Positions 8,190 to 16,297 of a DNA stretch of 64,000 nucleotides are shown here, in pieces. The notes beneath the pieces are model-generated. The model worked only from the letters and a program-made list of their open reading frames with translations, was not told where the DNA came from and made no database searches. How positions within the stretch are numbered: position 1 is the first letter of the stretch; each line of letters begins with the position of its first letter. The DNA is from Streptomyces sp. YS415 (GTDB lineage Bacteria; Actinomycetota; Actinomycetes; Streptomycetales; Streptomycetaceae). The stretch is taken from contig NZ_JAMJFL010000017.1 of assembly GCF_023544665.1 (NCBI RefSeq), positions 62,001 through 126,000 on the forward strand, written 5' to 3'. Made by a program: the position numbers and the translations under genes.

Positions 8190-9098
8190 CTAGAAGACGC
8201 TCATCCCGTAGGCGTTCAGGGCCTCCACGACGGGCTGGAAGAACGTCGTGCCGCCGGAGGAGCAGTTGCCGCTGCCGCCGGAGGTCAGACCGTACGCGGT
8301 GCCGTTGCTGCCGTAGAGCGGGCCGCCGGAGTCACCGGGCTCGGCGCAGACGTTGGTCTGGATCATGCCGTAGACGACGTCACCGCCACCGTAGTTGACG
8401 GTCGCGTTCAGAGCGGTGACCCGGCCGGTGTGGATACCGGTGGTGGAGCCGTCACGGATGACGTTGGTGCCGACGGTCGGGTTGGCCGCCCGGAGGATGT
8501 CCGTGTTGCCGGCGGTGCCCGACTTGGCGATCGAGGTGTTGGTGTAGCGCACCAGACCGTAGTCGTTCGTCGGGAAGCTGGAACCGGAGGTCGGCCCCAG
8601 GACCGTCGTACGGCCGGAGTTGGCGTACCAGGTGCCCGCGCCGTCGGTGCAGTGACCGGCGGTCAGGAAGTAGTTGGCGCCCGCGCTGTTGCGGACGTTG
8701 AAGCCGAGGGAGCAGCGACCGGTGCCCGAATAGATGGCGTCACCGCCCGCGATGTACTTCTGGAACTTGCCCGGGGTGTGCTTGATGACCAGGGCGTCGG
8801 CGTCGCTGCCCGCCTGCTGCCGGATCTTGGCGATCTCGGCCTTGGAGACCGTGCTGTCGACGGTGACGACGACACGGTCGGTCTTGCTGTCGACGGCCCA
8901 GGCGGTACCCGGCACGTCGGCCTTGAGCACGGAGTTGCTCGCGCTCCTCAGCTCGGCGGAGCTGAAGGTGGTGGGGGCGTCGGCCGCGGTCGCGCTGGGG
9001 ATCGCGATGGCTGCTGCGGCTACGAGACCGGAAGATACGGCGATCAGCCGGGTCCGTCTCGTCACGCCGCTGCGGGGGGTGGTGCGCTTGATCCTCAC
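8190..9098 (-). CDS. secreted streptogrisin B-like serine protease, 302 aa
   Basis: Close relative of streptogrisin B/D. The GTG start (9098) has GGAGGAA 7-8 bases upstream and opens a signal peptide (basic to residue 17, hydrophobic to about 34, ATAADA). The propeptide spans about 40-115. Mature sequence begins IAGGDAIYSGTGRCSLGF at Ile116. The triad is His149 (TAGHC), Asp179 (NDYGLV) and Ser257 (GDSGGP). Paired cysteines (RCS...GHC and NVC...GNC) match the two conserved disulfides. Role: extracellular proteolysis after self-removal of the propeptide. It is monocistronic with its own terminator. Confidence 0.93.
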   Translation of the reverse strand: MRIKRTTPRSGVTRRTRLIAVSSGLVAAAAIAIPSATAADAPTTFSSAELRSASNSVLKADVPGTAWAVDSKTDRVVVTVDSTVSKAEIAKIRQQAGSDADALVIKHTPGKFQKYIAGGDAIYSGTGRCSLGFNVRNSAGANYFLTAGHCTDGAGTWYANSGRTTVLGPTSGSSFPTNDYGLVRYTNTSIAKSGTAGNTDILRAANPTVGTNVIRDGSTTGIHTGRVTALNATVNYGGGDVVYGMIQTNVCAEPGDSGGPLYGSNGTAYGLTSGGSGNCSSGGTTFFQPVVEALNAYGMSVF

Positions 9099-9325
9099 TT
9101 TTCGTTCCTCCACATGGGAAGTCGGGGGCCCTCGTGGGGTTTCGGGCCCGTGAGGCGCAGCCAGGAGCCGGGCTGTCCGGATTCCGAACACGCCGTGCCC
9201 CTGACAAGCGCTGTGGGGGGAGTATTCGGCGGCACGCCCGGGACGCGCAAGAGCGCCTTTCGGCCGTCAATCTTTGAACGACCTCAGCGGCAACCCCGGT
9301 CACGGGCGCGCGACGACGGCTCCGC

Positions 9326-10489
9326 TCAGCAGTTGCACCCACAATCGCAGCCATCGCAGCCGCAGGTGTCGCAGCAGTTCGAGCAGCAGTCGCAGCAGCT
9401 GCAGCAGTCGCCGCACCCGCTGCAGTCGCAACTGCTGCAGAGCCCTTCCCGCCGCTGCCGCGACCAGGGGTCCTCGAACTCACCGCAGCACATCTGACAG
9501 GTACAAGCCAATCCGGCCCATACAGCGCACCCCGCGAGCAGTCCCCGGCGATCCCGCCGAGGCGGCTCCGGCGGCAGCGGCGGACCGCCCGGACCGCCGG
9601 GCGGCGCGTACGGCCCCGGCATGTGCGCACACGACGCGCCGCCGAACGCCCGGTCCACCGACCGCCGCAGCTCGTGCACCAGCAGCAGGTGCGCCAGCTT
9701 CGGATCGGTGAAGGCCACCTCGCGCAGCGCCAGCCGGATCCCGTGCAGCGCGTCATCGGCCAGCCGCCGCGCCTCCGCGAGCGACGTCCCGGTCGCGGTC
9801 AGCGGGTTCCACGCTCCTGACGCGGCATCGGCCTCCCGGTCCTCCACGGCGTCCAGCAGATGCGCCAGCCGCCCGAACAGCCGCCCCGCCTCGGCGAGCG
9901 GCTCGGCGTTCAGCGGACGCCCCGCCAGCACCGCCGTGTGCGCGAAGGCCGCCGCCGTGGCCGTCTCGGTCGGCTCGGTCACCACCAGCACCGGGGTTCC
10001 CGGCCCCGCCAGCGCCTCGATCCCGACCTGCCGCTCCACCGCGTCGACCAGCAGCCCGGTGTCGAACCCCACGGCCGAGCCACTGCGCGCCCCCGCGGCC
10101 GCCCAGCTCGAAGCGACCCGGCGCGCGGCCACCGCCGCCGGCTTGCGCGCCAGCAGCCCGTCCCCGTCGGCGAGATGGTCCCGCACCTTCGCGGAGGCCA
10201 GCACCAGCGACACCGCCGCGGCCAGCCGCGCCCCCTCGCCCCGCGCGACGGACGCGGTCCGCATCCCGCGCAGCGGACACGGCCCGGCCGTGCGCCGCAG
10301 CCCCTCGTCCGCCTCGGCCTGAGCCTCCGTCAGAACGGAGATCAGCAGCCCGTCGTAGTTCGTCACCACCCGTGCGAACTGTCCGTGGTCCCCGCGCAAC
10401 GCCAGGCAGAGACCGCACAGATGGGCCATCCACTGACCGGCGAGACGCTCCCCGAGCCGATGGCGGCAGGGCCTGACTATTCCGAACAC
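9326..10489 (-). CDS. DUF5685-type protein with cysteine-rich C-terminal tail, 387 aa
   Basis: The N-terminus (VFGIVRPCRHRLGERL..., then MAHLCGLCLALRGDHGQ) is the hallmark of the Streptomyces DUF5685 family, and GTG at 10489 with GGGGGAG upstream gives the family-like start. The first 290 residues are helical and contain a Cys/His-rich N-terminal patch (RPCRHR, HLCGLC, GPCPL). After a Pro/Gly linker (about 295-325) comes a remarkable tail with 22 cysteines in about 60 residues, many as CC or CxC. Metal binding or an Fe-S related role is plausible. The function is unknown. Confidence 0.8.
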   Translation of the reverse strand: MFGIVRPCRHRLGERLAGQWMAHLCGLCLALRGDHGQFARVVTNYDGLLISVLTEAQAEADEGLRRTAGPCPLRGMRTASVARGEGARLAAAVSLVLASAKVRDHLADGDGLLARKPAAVAARRVASSWAAAGARSGSAVGFDTGLLVDAVERQVGIEALAGPGTPVLVVTEPTETATAAAFAHTAVLAGRPLNAEPLAEAGRLFGRLAHLLDAVEDREADAASGAWNPLTATGTSLAEARRLADDALHGIRLALREVAFTDPKLAHLLLVHELRRSVDRAFGGASCAHMPGPYAPPGGPGGPPLPPEPPRRDRRGLLAGCAVWAGLACTCQMCCGEFEDPWSRQRREGLCSSCDCSGCGDCCSCCDCCSNCCDTCGCDGCDCGCNC

Positions 10490-10803
10490 GACGCTCCCCC
10501 GTGGTTCGTACGACATCGAGCCGCCGCATCGTATCGGCCACCCCCGTGGCCGCTTTCACACCCTCCCGCTTCACCCGTACGCCCCGCAGATCACCCATAC
10601 GCCGTGAAGAATCATATTTCACTCACAGTCAGCAGCCATGCGTGGCTGGGCCCTTGGCACGCCTGGGCTCTCGACGTACGCGCTGTGCACCAGTACCGTC
10701 ACAAACCCCCCGCGCGGCGTCTATTCACTTGGCGCGCCGTCCGCATCATGGATGACCATAGGGATGCGGAAAGCAAGCAAGACCGCTGTGAGAGGAGGCG
10801 TCC
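10490..10803. other. 314-bp intergenic region, divergent promoters
   Basis: Separates the DUF5685-type gene (minus) from the sepF-like gene (plus). It holds both promoters; the part at 10590-10640 is relatively AT-rich. Only the RBS GAGAGGAGG of the sepF-like gene (near 10789-10797) is clear. No additional gene seen. Confidence 0.6.
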
Positions 10804-11241
10804 ATGGGATCGGTGCGCAAGGCGAGTGCCTGGCTGGGCCTCGTTGACGACAACGATGACGAGCGTTACTACGACGACGACTACTCCGAGGGGACCGAGT
10901 CCGGGGATGCCTGGGTCACCGACCCGAGGGTCAAGGTGGCGGCCGACGTCGCCGAGGAGAAGGGCCGCCGGATCGGCACGGTCACCCCGGACAGCTTCCG
11001 GGACGCCCGCGCCATCGGCGAGCTGTTCCGGGACGGTGTCCCGGTCATCATGAACCTCACGGCCATGGAGGCCGGCGACGCCAAGCGCGTCGTCGACTTC
11101 GCGGCCGGCCTGATCTTCGGTCTGCGCGGTTCCATCGAGAGGGTCTCCACGCGGGTGTTCCTGCTGACCCCGGCCGACACGGAGATCATCAACGGTGAGC
11201 CGGCCGCGCACCGGACGGACGGCTTCTTCAATCAGAGCTGA
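10804..11241 (+). CDS. sepF: SepF-like cell division protein, 145 aa
   Basis: SepF proteins bind the FtsZ C-terminus and the membrane and help assemble the division ring. The N-terminus MGSVRKASAWLGLV is amphipathic and could act as a membrane anchor. An acidic linker (about residues 15-38) follows. The SepF core spans 55-135 (DARAIGELFRDGVPVIMNL, DAKRVVDFAAGLIFGLRGSI, VFLLTPADTEI). It lies away from the ftsZ/dcw cluster, so it is one of the extra SepF-like proteins of Streptomyces (possibly the SflA type) rather than the canonical one. A strong RBS GAGAGGAGG lies upstream, and a terminator follows directly. Confidence 0.9.
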   Translation: MGSVRKASAWLGLVDDNDDERYYDDDYSEGTESGDAWVTDPRVKVAADVAEEKGRRIGTVTPDSFRDARAIGELFRDGVPVIMNLTAMEAGDAKRVVDFAAGLIFGLRGSIERVSTRVFLLTPADTEIINGEPAAHRTDGFFNQS

Positions 11242-11266
11242 GGCAGGGCCGATCGCCGGCCCTGCC
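11242..11266. terminator. bidirectional hairpin terminator
   Basis: A perfect 10-bp stem (11242-11251 with 11257-11266), 5-nt loop, starts right after the sepF-like stop and lies 11 bases from the end of the convergent acyl-CoA dehydrogenase. Confidence 0.8.
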
Positions 11267-11277
11267 CCCCTCGGGGC

Positions 11278-12456
11278 TCACCGGAAGGCGTCGAGCCCGG
11301 TGAGCGCCTTGCCCAGCACGAGCTGGTGCATCTCGACGGTGCCCTCGTAGGTGAGCACCGATTCCAGGTTCGTCGCGTGCCGCATGATCGGGTACTCCAG
11401 CGAGATCCCGTTGGCACCGAGGATGGTCCGCGCCGTACGGCAGATGTCGATGGCTTCACGGACGTTGTTGAGCTTGCCGAAGCTGACCTGCTCGGGACGC
11501 AGGCGGCCGGCATCCATGCGCCGCCCGAGATGGTGGGCGAGCAGAATCCCCTTGTGCAGTTCGACCGCCATGTCGGCGAGCTTGGCCTGGGTGAGCTGGA
11601 AGCCACCGATGGGCCGCCCGAACTGCTCCCGTGACTTCGCGTAGTCGACCGCGGTCTCGAAACAGGAGCGGGCCGCGCCCATGGAGCCCCAGACGATGCC
11701 GTAGCGCGCGTGCGAGAGGCAACTGAGCGGTCCGCGCAGGCCGGTGACCTCGGGCAGGACCGCGTCCGCGGGCAGCCGGACCTCGTCCATCACCAGCTCG
11801 CTCGTGACCGAGGCGCGCAGCGACAGCTTGTGCTTGATCACGGGCGCGGAGAAGCCGGGGCTGTCGGTGGGCACGACGAAGCCGCGGATGCCGTCCTCGG
11901 TCCCCGCCCAGACGACGGCGACCCCGGCGACGGAGCCGTTGGTGATCCACATCTTGCGGCCCGTCAGGACCCAGTCGCCGCCGTCGCGTTTGGCGTACGT
12001 CCGCATGGACGCGGGGTCGGAGCCGTGGTCCGGCTCGGTGAGGCCGAAGCAGCCGATGACCTCGCCGGAGGCCATCCGGGGCAGCCAGTTCTGCTTCTGC
12101 TCCTCGCTGCCGTAGCGGTGGATGGCGTACATGGCGAGGGAGCCCTGCACCGACACCAGGGACCGGATGCCGGAGTCGGCGGCCTCCAGCTCCAGGCAGG
12201 CGAGGCCGTACTGGACGGCGGAGGCCCCGGCGCAGCCGTAGCCGCTCAGCGACATCCCGAGGGCACCGATGGAGCCGAGCTCACGGGCCAGTTCGCGGAT
12301 CCCGGGCAGTTCGCCGGTCTCGTACCACTCGGCCACGTACGGCAGGACGCGGTCGGCGGCCCATCGGCGGACGGTGTCGCGGACCGCGAGGTCCTCGGGC
12401 TGAAGGAGGTCGTCGATCCCCAGCGGATCGGCGGGATCGAACGGGGGCAACGGCAT
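11278..12456 (-). CDS. acyl-CoA dehydrogenase, glutaryl-CoA dehydrogenase-like, 392 aa
   Basis: FAD flavoprotein that alpha,beta-dehydrogenates acyl-CoA. The order of motifs follows the family: N-terminal helical domain, CFGLTEPDHGSDPASM (FAD/substrate binding), WITNGSVAGVAVVWA, then the C-terminal helical domain with REQFGRPIGGFQLTQ and the catalytic-base region YEGTVEMHQL. The EGT plus 'GRKMWITNG' pattern resembles glutaryl-CoA dehydrogenase more than short-chain enzymes, but decarboxylation cannot be read from sequence alone. ATG at 12456 has GGAGGG upstream. An inverted repeat 22-36 bases before the start suggests control by a dimeric regulator. Confidence 0.9.
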   Translation of the reverse strand: MPLPPFDPADPLGIDDLLQPEDLAVRDTVRRWAADRVLPYVAEWYETGELPGIRELARELGSIGALGMSLSGYGCAGASAVQYGLACLELEAADSGIRSLVSVQGSLAMYAIHRYGSEEQKQNWLPRMASGEVIGCFGLTEPDHGSDPASMRTYAKRDGGDWVLTGRKMWITNGSVAGVAVVWAGTEDGIRGFVVPTDSPGFSAPVIKHKLSLRASVTSELVMDEVRLPADAVLPEVTGLRGPLSCLSHARYGIVWGSMGAARSCFETAVDYAKSREQFGRPIGGFQLTQAKLADMAVELHKGILLAHHLGRRMDAGRLRPEQVSFGKLNNVREAIDICRTARTILGANGISLEYPIMRHATNLESVLTYEGTVEMHQLVLGKALTGLDAFR

Positions 12457-12477
12457 GGGACCCTCCGGCAGCTCAAA

Positions 12478-12492
12478 ACTAGCAGCGCTAGT
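12478..12492 (-). promoter_or_regulatory. inverted repeat, candidate repressor operator
   Basis: ACTAGC-AGC-GCTAGT has perfect 6-bp arms around a 3-nt spacer and sits 22 bases upstream of the acyl-CoA dehydrogenase start, where it would overlap the promoter or leader. The shape fits a TetR- or MarR-type operator. No regulator gene of those families is adjacent. Confidence 0.5.
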
Positions 12493-12544
12493 CACGGGGT
12501 TGAAGGCCGACGTTACGTCGCAGTCTTCCACCCCGTCCAGGGGG

Positions 12545-14140
12545 TCAGGCCGACACCCGGGACTCCGCCACCTCGCGCGGCGCCGGGACCTCCACCGCGG
12601 CCGCCGGCTCACAGCTCATGGTCCGCGGCAGCCGCAGCGCCATCACCGCGCCGAGCAGCAGCAGCCCGGCGCTGACCAGCAGCGTCACGTGCAGCCCGTG
12701 GACGAAGCAGTCCCGCGCCGCGGCGCGCAGGGTCTCCCCGGCGGCGCCGCCCAGCTGTCCGGCCACCTCGTAGGCCTCGCCCAGCGAGTTCCCCGCGGCC
12801 GCGGACGCCGAGGCGGGCACCCCGGGCACGGAGGACAGACCGGGCGCGTACGCCGCGTTCATCACGGTGCCCAGCAGCGCGATGCCGATGCCGGCGCCCA
12901 GCTGGTAGGAGGTCTCGCCGATCGCCGCCGCGCCGCCCGCCTGCTCCGGCGGAGCCTCGCTCAGCATCGACTCGTACGCCCCGAACAGCGTGGTCTCCAG
13001 ACCGAAGCCCAGCAGGACGAACCCGGACAGCATCAGCGCGGGATCGTCCGTGCCGCCCATCGCCGTCAGCAGCACCACCGCGAACGCCGTCAGGAAGAAC
13101 CCGGAGCACACCATCCGCCGCGGCCCGAACCGGCGCAGCATCCGCGCTCCGGCGAGCCCCGCGCCCATCGCCGCGAAGGTCAGCGGCAGCAGCCGCAGCC
13201 CGGTCTCCAGCGGCGACAGGCCGAGGACCAGTTGCAGGTACTGCGCCGCGATCAGTTCCAGGCCGACCAGGGCGAGCATCGCCAGCACGATGCAGCCCAC
13301 CGAGGTGCTGAACGCGGGACGGGCAAACATCCGCAGGTCCACCAGGGGGTGCGCGCGGCGCCGCTGGCGTCGTACGAACAGGGCCAGCAGGGCGCCGCCC
13401 ACCAGGAGGGGCAGCACACCGACGACGTCGAGGTCGCCGCCGCCGAGCCGCTTGACGCCCAGCACCATCCCGAAGAGGCCGGCCGCGGCCATCAGCGCGC
13501 CGACCACGTCCCAGGGACCGCGGCCGTCGCCCTTGGACTCGGGCAGCAGCAGCCGGCCCACGGGCAGGCTGACCAGCATCAGGGGAATGTTGACGAGGAA
13601 GACCGAGCCCCACCAGAAGTGCTCCAGCAGGAAGCCGCCGAGCAGCGGTCCGACCGCCGCGCCGACCGCGGCGACCGCGCTCCAGATGCCGATGGCGAGC
13701 GCGCGCTCCCGCCGGTCGGGGAAGACCTGGCGGAGGATCGAGAGGGTGGCCGGCATGATCATCGCGCCGCCGACGCCGAGCAGTGCCCGCGCCGCGATCA
13801 GCACCTGGGCGGTGTCGGCGAGGGCGGCCAGCGCGGAGGCGACGCCGAACAGGGCGTATCCGAGCAGCAGGATCCGTCTACGGCCGACGCGGTCGCCCAG
13901 CGTGCCGAAGAGGATCAGCAGCGAGGCGCAGACGAGCGGGTAGATGTCGACGATCCAGAGCAGTTCTATACCGCCGGGCCTGAGGTCCTCGGTGACAGCG
14001 GGCACCGCCACGTGCAGCACGGTGGCGTCGACGGCGACCAGCAGCAGGCTGGCGCAGAGGACCACGAGGACGACCCAGCGGTTGGCACCGGCCCCGGCCG
14101 CCCGACGGCGCAGCGCAGCGGCCGTGGTCGTCCCGGACAT
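12545..14140 (-). CDS. MFS drug:H+ antiporter, DHA2 (14-TM) family, 531 aa
   Basis: Inner-membrane proton-driven exporter. ATG at 14140 is preceded by GGGAGGT at a good distance. Fourteen hydrophobic helices can be traced. The family loop between TM2 and TM3 reads GTLGDRVGRRRILLLG; motif C-like glycines occur in AVGAAVGPLLGGFLLEHFWW. The closest broad type is SmvA/QacA-like efflux of cationic drugs; the substrate is unknown. The stop lies about 90 bases before the acyl-CoA dehydrogenase start, with which it may share a transcript (though that gene has its own operator-like site). Confidence 0.88.
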   Translation of the reverse strand: MSGTTTAAALRRRAAGAGANRWVVLVVLCASLLLVAVDATVLHVAVPAVTEDLRPGGIELLWIVDIYPLVCASLLILFGTLGDRVGRRRILLLGYALFGVASALAALADTAQVLIAARALLGVGGAMIMPATLSILRQVFPDRRERALAIGIWSAVAAVGAAVGPLLGGFLLEHFWWGSVFLVNIPLMLVSLPVGRLLLPESKGDGRGPWDVVGALMAAAGLFGMVLGVKRLGGGDLDVVGVLPLLVGGALLALFVRRQRRRAHPLVDLRMFARPAFSTSVGCIVLAMLALVGLELIAAQYLQLVLGLSPLETGLRLLPLTFAAMGAGLAGARMLRRFGPRRMVCSGFFLTAFAVVLLTAMGGTDDPALMLSGFVLLGFGLETTLFGAYESMLSEAPPEQAGGAAAIGETSYQLGAGIGIALLGTVMNAAYAPGLSSVPGVPASASAAAGNSLGEAYEVAGQLGGAAGETLRAAARDCFVHGLHVTLLVSAGLLLLGAVMALRLPRTMSCEPAAAVEVPAPREVAESRVSA

Positions 14141-14720
14141 GTACGTACCTCCCAGATGTTCCCTCGCGTTCGGCGGGCTCACGGGGTGGGGACTCCCCGT
14201 GACTCGGCCGGAGAGGAGCGGTGGTCCCCGGCCCGCGCAACGAAGCGAGTGACTCGCCAGCGTACGCGAGTCCGCGCCGGTGGCCAGTGGTGGACCTCTC
14301 AGAGTCCGGACGGAACAGGTGTGGCGTACGCCACTCCCCTCCCCCGCCGGATCACGTCCTCGTTCGGGCGGGAGCGAAGCGCGGCGCCCGCCGACCGCGC
14401 GCACGGCGTCGGGCACGCCCCCCTCCTCCCGGAGGCCCGGTCCCACCGGGCGCATCCGTCACCCGGCGCGCCCCGGGCACGCCGCTCGCGCCCGCGGTGA
14501 TGATCGGCAGGGAAAGTTCGGGCCGACTTCCGGTGAACGAATTCGTCAACCCCATAAAACGGCGCTCTGGAATGATCAAAGGAATTGAAGGGCGGAGCGC
14601 CCGCTCATTGCGAAGTCATAGGAAATAAGGCCCGCCTTGAGAGGTATCCCACATCACATCGTCATCACAAACCGGCGGTATGGAGGGGGTTCCGAGCTCA
14701 CTCGCTGTAACGTCGATTGG
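14141..14720. other. 580-bp intergenic region
   Basis: Lies between the divergent MFS and PAP2 genes. The part from 14500 to 14690 is noticeably less GC-rich than the surroundings, as expected for promoters. A TAACGT hexamer at 14708-14713 may be the -10 element of the PAP2 gene. I see no gene in the region; short open frames in it lack a ribosome-binding site and any recognisable similarity. Confidence 0.55.
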
Positions 14721-15725
14721 GTGCGTACCGAACGAAACCTCACCCGTCTGGACCGGGTGTTCGCGAGGCTGGACCGGGAGCCGGAACGGCCGGCCCACAT
14801 CGATGTGCCGAGGATGAGCCGGCACAGGGTCGCCCTTTTCGCGGCCACCCTGGCCTTCTACGGAGCCATCGTGTGGGCCGTGGTCATCACCTCGTGGCTG
14901 GTCCGGCTCGACTGGCAGGTCATGTTCTTCCGGCCCTACCAGCAGTGGTCGGAGATCCACGCATTCGTCGACTACTACGTGGTCCTCGGCCAGCGCGGCC
15001 CCACCGCGGTGATGATCGCGGCCTGGCTGGGCTGGCGCTCCTGGCGCCAGCACACACTGCGGCCGCTGCTCGCGCTCGGCGTCTCGCTGCTGCTGCTGAA
15101 CGTGACGGTGGGCGCCGCCAAGCTCAGCATGGGCCGTCTCGGACCGCACTACGCGACCACCGTGGGCTCGAACGAGATGTGGCTGGGCGGCGATATATTC
15201 CCTAGCGGCCACACCGCAAATGCCGTGGTGACCTGGGGAATCCTGGCCTATCTGGCCTCCACCCCGGCGGCCCGCCGCTGGCTGTCCGCCCTGTCGGCGG
15301 TGACCTCGCTGGGCGTCGGCCTGTCCACGGTGTATCTCGGTACGCACTGGCTGAGCGATGTGCTCCTCGGCTGGGCCGCGGGTCTGCTGATCCTGCTGGC
15401 GCTGCCGTGGTTCGAGCCGCTGATCGCCCGCGCCGAGGCCGTGATCTTCGGTCTGCGTGACCGCCTGCGGGCCCGCCGCGCCGGTACGGCGACCGTGCCG
15501 GCCGCTCCGGTGGAGGTCCCGGTGCGGGTCAAGCCGCGCGACTCGGCCCAGGACGTCTCCCCCACGGCCCGTTCGCCCCGGGCGCCGGTCCATCTGGCGC
15601 CGGGGCCGCACACGGCCCGCTCGGAACGCACCCCGGTCACCCCGGCCGGCAGCCGCAGACCACCGCAGACCGACCGCGTCACGCGCGGTACGACCACGTC
15701 GGCCCGCCCTGTCACGGGCGGCTAG
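14721..15725 (+). CDS. PAP2-superfamily membrane phosphatase, 334 aa
   Basis: Integral-membrane phosphatidic acid phosphatase/undecaprenyl-diphosphatase-like enzyme. Six helices can be traced. The three catalytic motifs are visible: KLSMGRLGP (motif 1), PSGHTAN (motif 2 with catalytic His) and STVYLGTHWLSDVLLG (motif 3, His and Asp). A Pro/Arg-rich cytoplasmic tail of about 85 residues is an addition. GTG at 14721 is chosen because the protein begins there with a plausible amphipathic segment; there is no Shine-Dalgarno sequence, but a TAACGT -10 lies seven bases upstream, so a leaderless mRNA is likely. A start further upstream at 14637 remains possible. Confidence 0.85.
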   Translation: MRTERNLTRLDRVFARLDREPERPAHIDVPRMSRHRVALFAATLAFYGAIVWAVVITSWLVRLDWQVMFFRPYQQWSEIHAFVDYYVVLGQRGPTAVMIAAWLGWRSWRQHTLRPLLALGVSLLLLNVTVGAAKLSMGRLGPHYATTVGSNEMWLGGDIFPSGHTANAVVTWGILAYLASTPAARRWLSALSAVTSLGVGLSTVYLGTHWLSDVLLGWAAGLLILLALPWFEPLIARAEAVIFGLRDRLRARRAGTATVPAAPVEVPVRVKPRDSAQDVSPTARSPRAPVHLAPGPHTARSERTPVTPAGSRRPPQTDRVTRGTTTSARPVTGG

Positions 15726-15769
15726 CAACCGCAGGACGGCGGGGCTCGGTACGCACAGCCACCCCGCGG

Positions 15770-15810
15770 CGACGGCCCCGGTTCCTCTTCGTGAGGAGCC
15801 GGGGCCGTCG
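15770..15810. terminator. bidirectional hairpin terminator
   Basis: An 18-bp stem with a single G-T mismatch (15770-15787 with 15793-15810) and a 5-nt loop lies between the convergent PAP2 and I78-inhibitor genes. Confidence 0.85.
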
Positions 15811-15817
15811 CGCTGTC

Positions 15818-16033
15818 TCAGCCCTTCCAGGCGCGGGTGACCAAGCCGTCCCGCACCTCGAAGTTCAGCCGTCCCACCCGGTACTCCATGGTGATGATCG
15901 CGCCGGGAGGCAGCGACCGGACGGTCGTCCAGCCCCGTTCGCGGGCGAGCCGCTCGGCTCGGTCGGCGTCCAGGCCGAGGTAGCCGTCCGGCTGGTCCTG
16001 GGGTTCGGCGGGAGGTGTCGGAATCGGTGCCAT
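15818..16033 (-). CDS. I78-family peptidase inhibitor-like protein, 71 aa
   Basis: Small protein matching the I78 inhibitor pattern: an N-terminal Pro-rich segment, then GLDADRAERLARERGW, PPGAIITMEYRVGRLN and the basic C-terminal RDGLVTRAWKG. The family inhibits serine proteases such as subtilisins and often reads 'PG..T.D.R..R.N....' as here. No signal peptide is visible, so it would act inside the cell unless exported another way. Similar cytoplasmic I78-like proteins are common in Streptomyces. It is monocistronic, with a terminator immediately downstream. Confidence 0.8.
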   Translation of the reverse strand: MAPIPTPPAEPQDQPDGYLGLDADRAERLARERGWTTVRSLPPGAIITMEYRVGRLNFEVRDGLVTRAWKG

Positions 16034-16297
16034 GCCGCCACGCTAGGCCCTGTGCGGCGGCCGGGGCCAGGGCAGCGGCCACTCGCCGTCACTCGTCCCT
16101 CCGCGGTCACACTTCTGTCACAGGATCACGACACGCGTTTCAACTCGGCTCACTCGCACGTACGAACGGCCGCTTACGCCTTTCGCAGGCATTGGAGCGT
16201 AATTCCTGCGTGTCGCGACGGCTGCTCTTATAACCCGCAGGGAAAGCGCCGGGAGAAATTCCCCCGGACTCATTTTCTCCCCGCCCTCTTCACCACT

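Noticed and set aside
12545..12613. Longer acyl-CoA dehydrogenase reaching 12612
   Set aside because: The extra N-terminus is Arg/Trp/Pro-rich, overlaps the MFS gene, and crosses the inverted repeat that looks regulatory.
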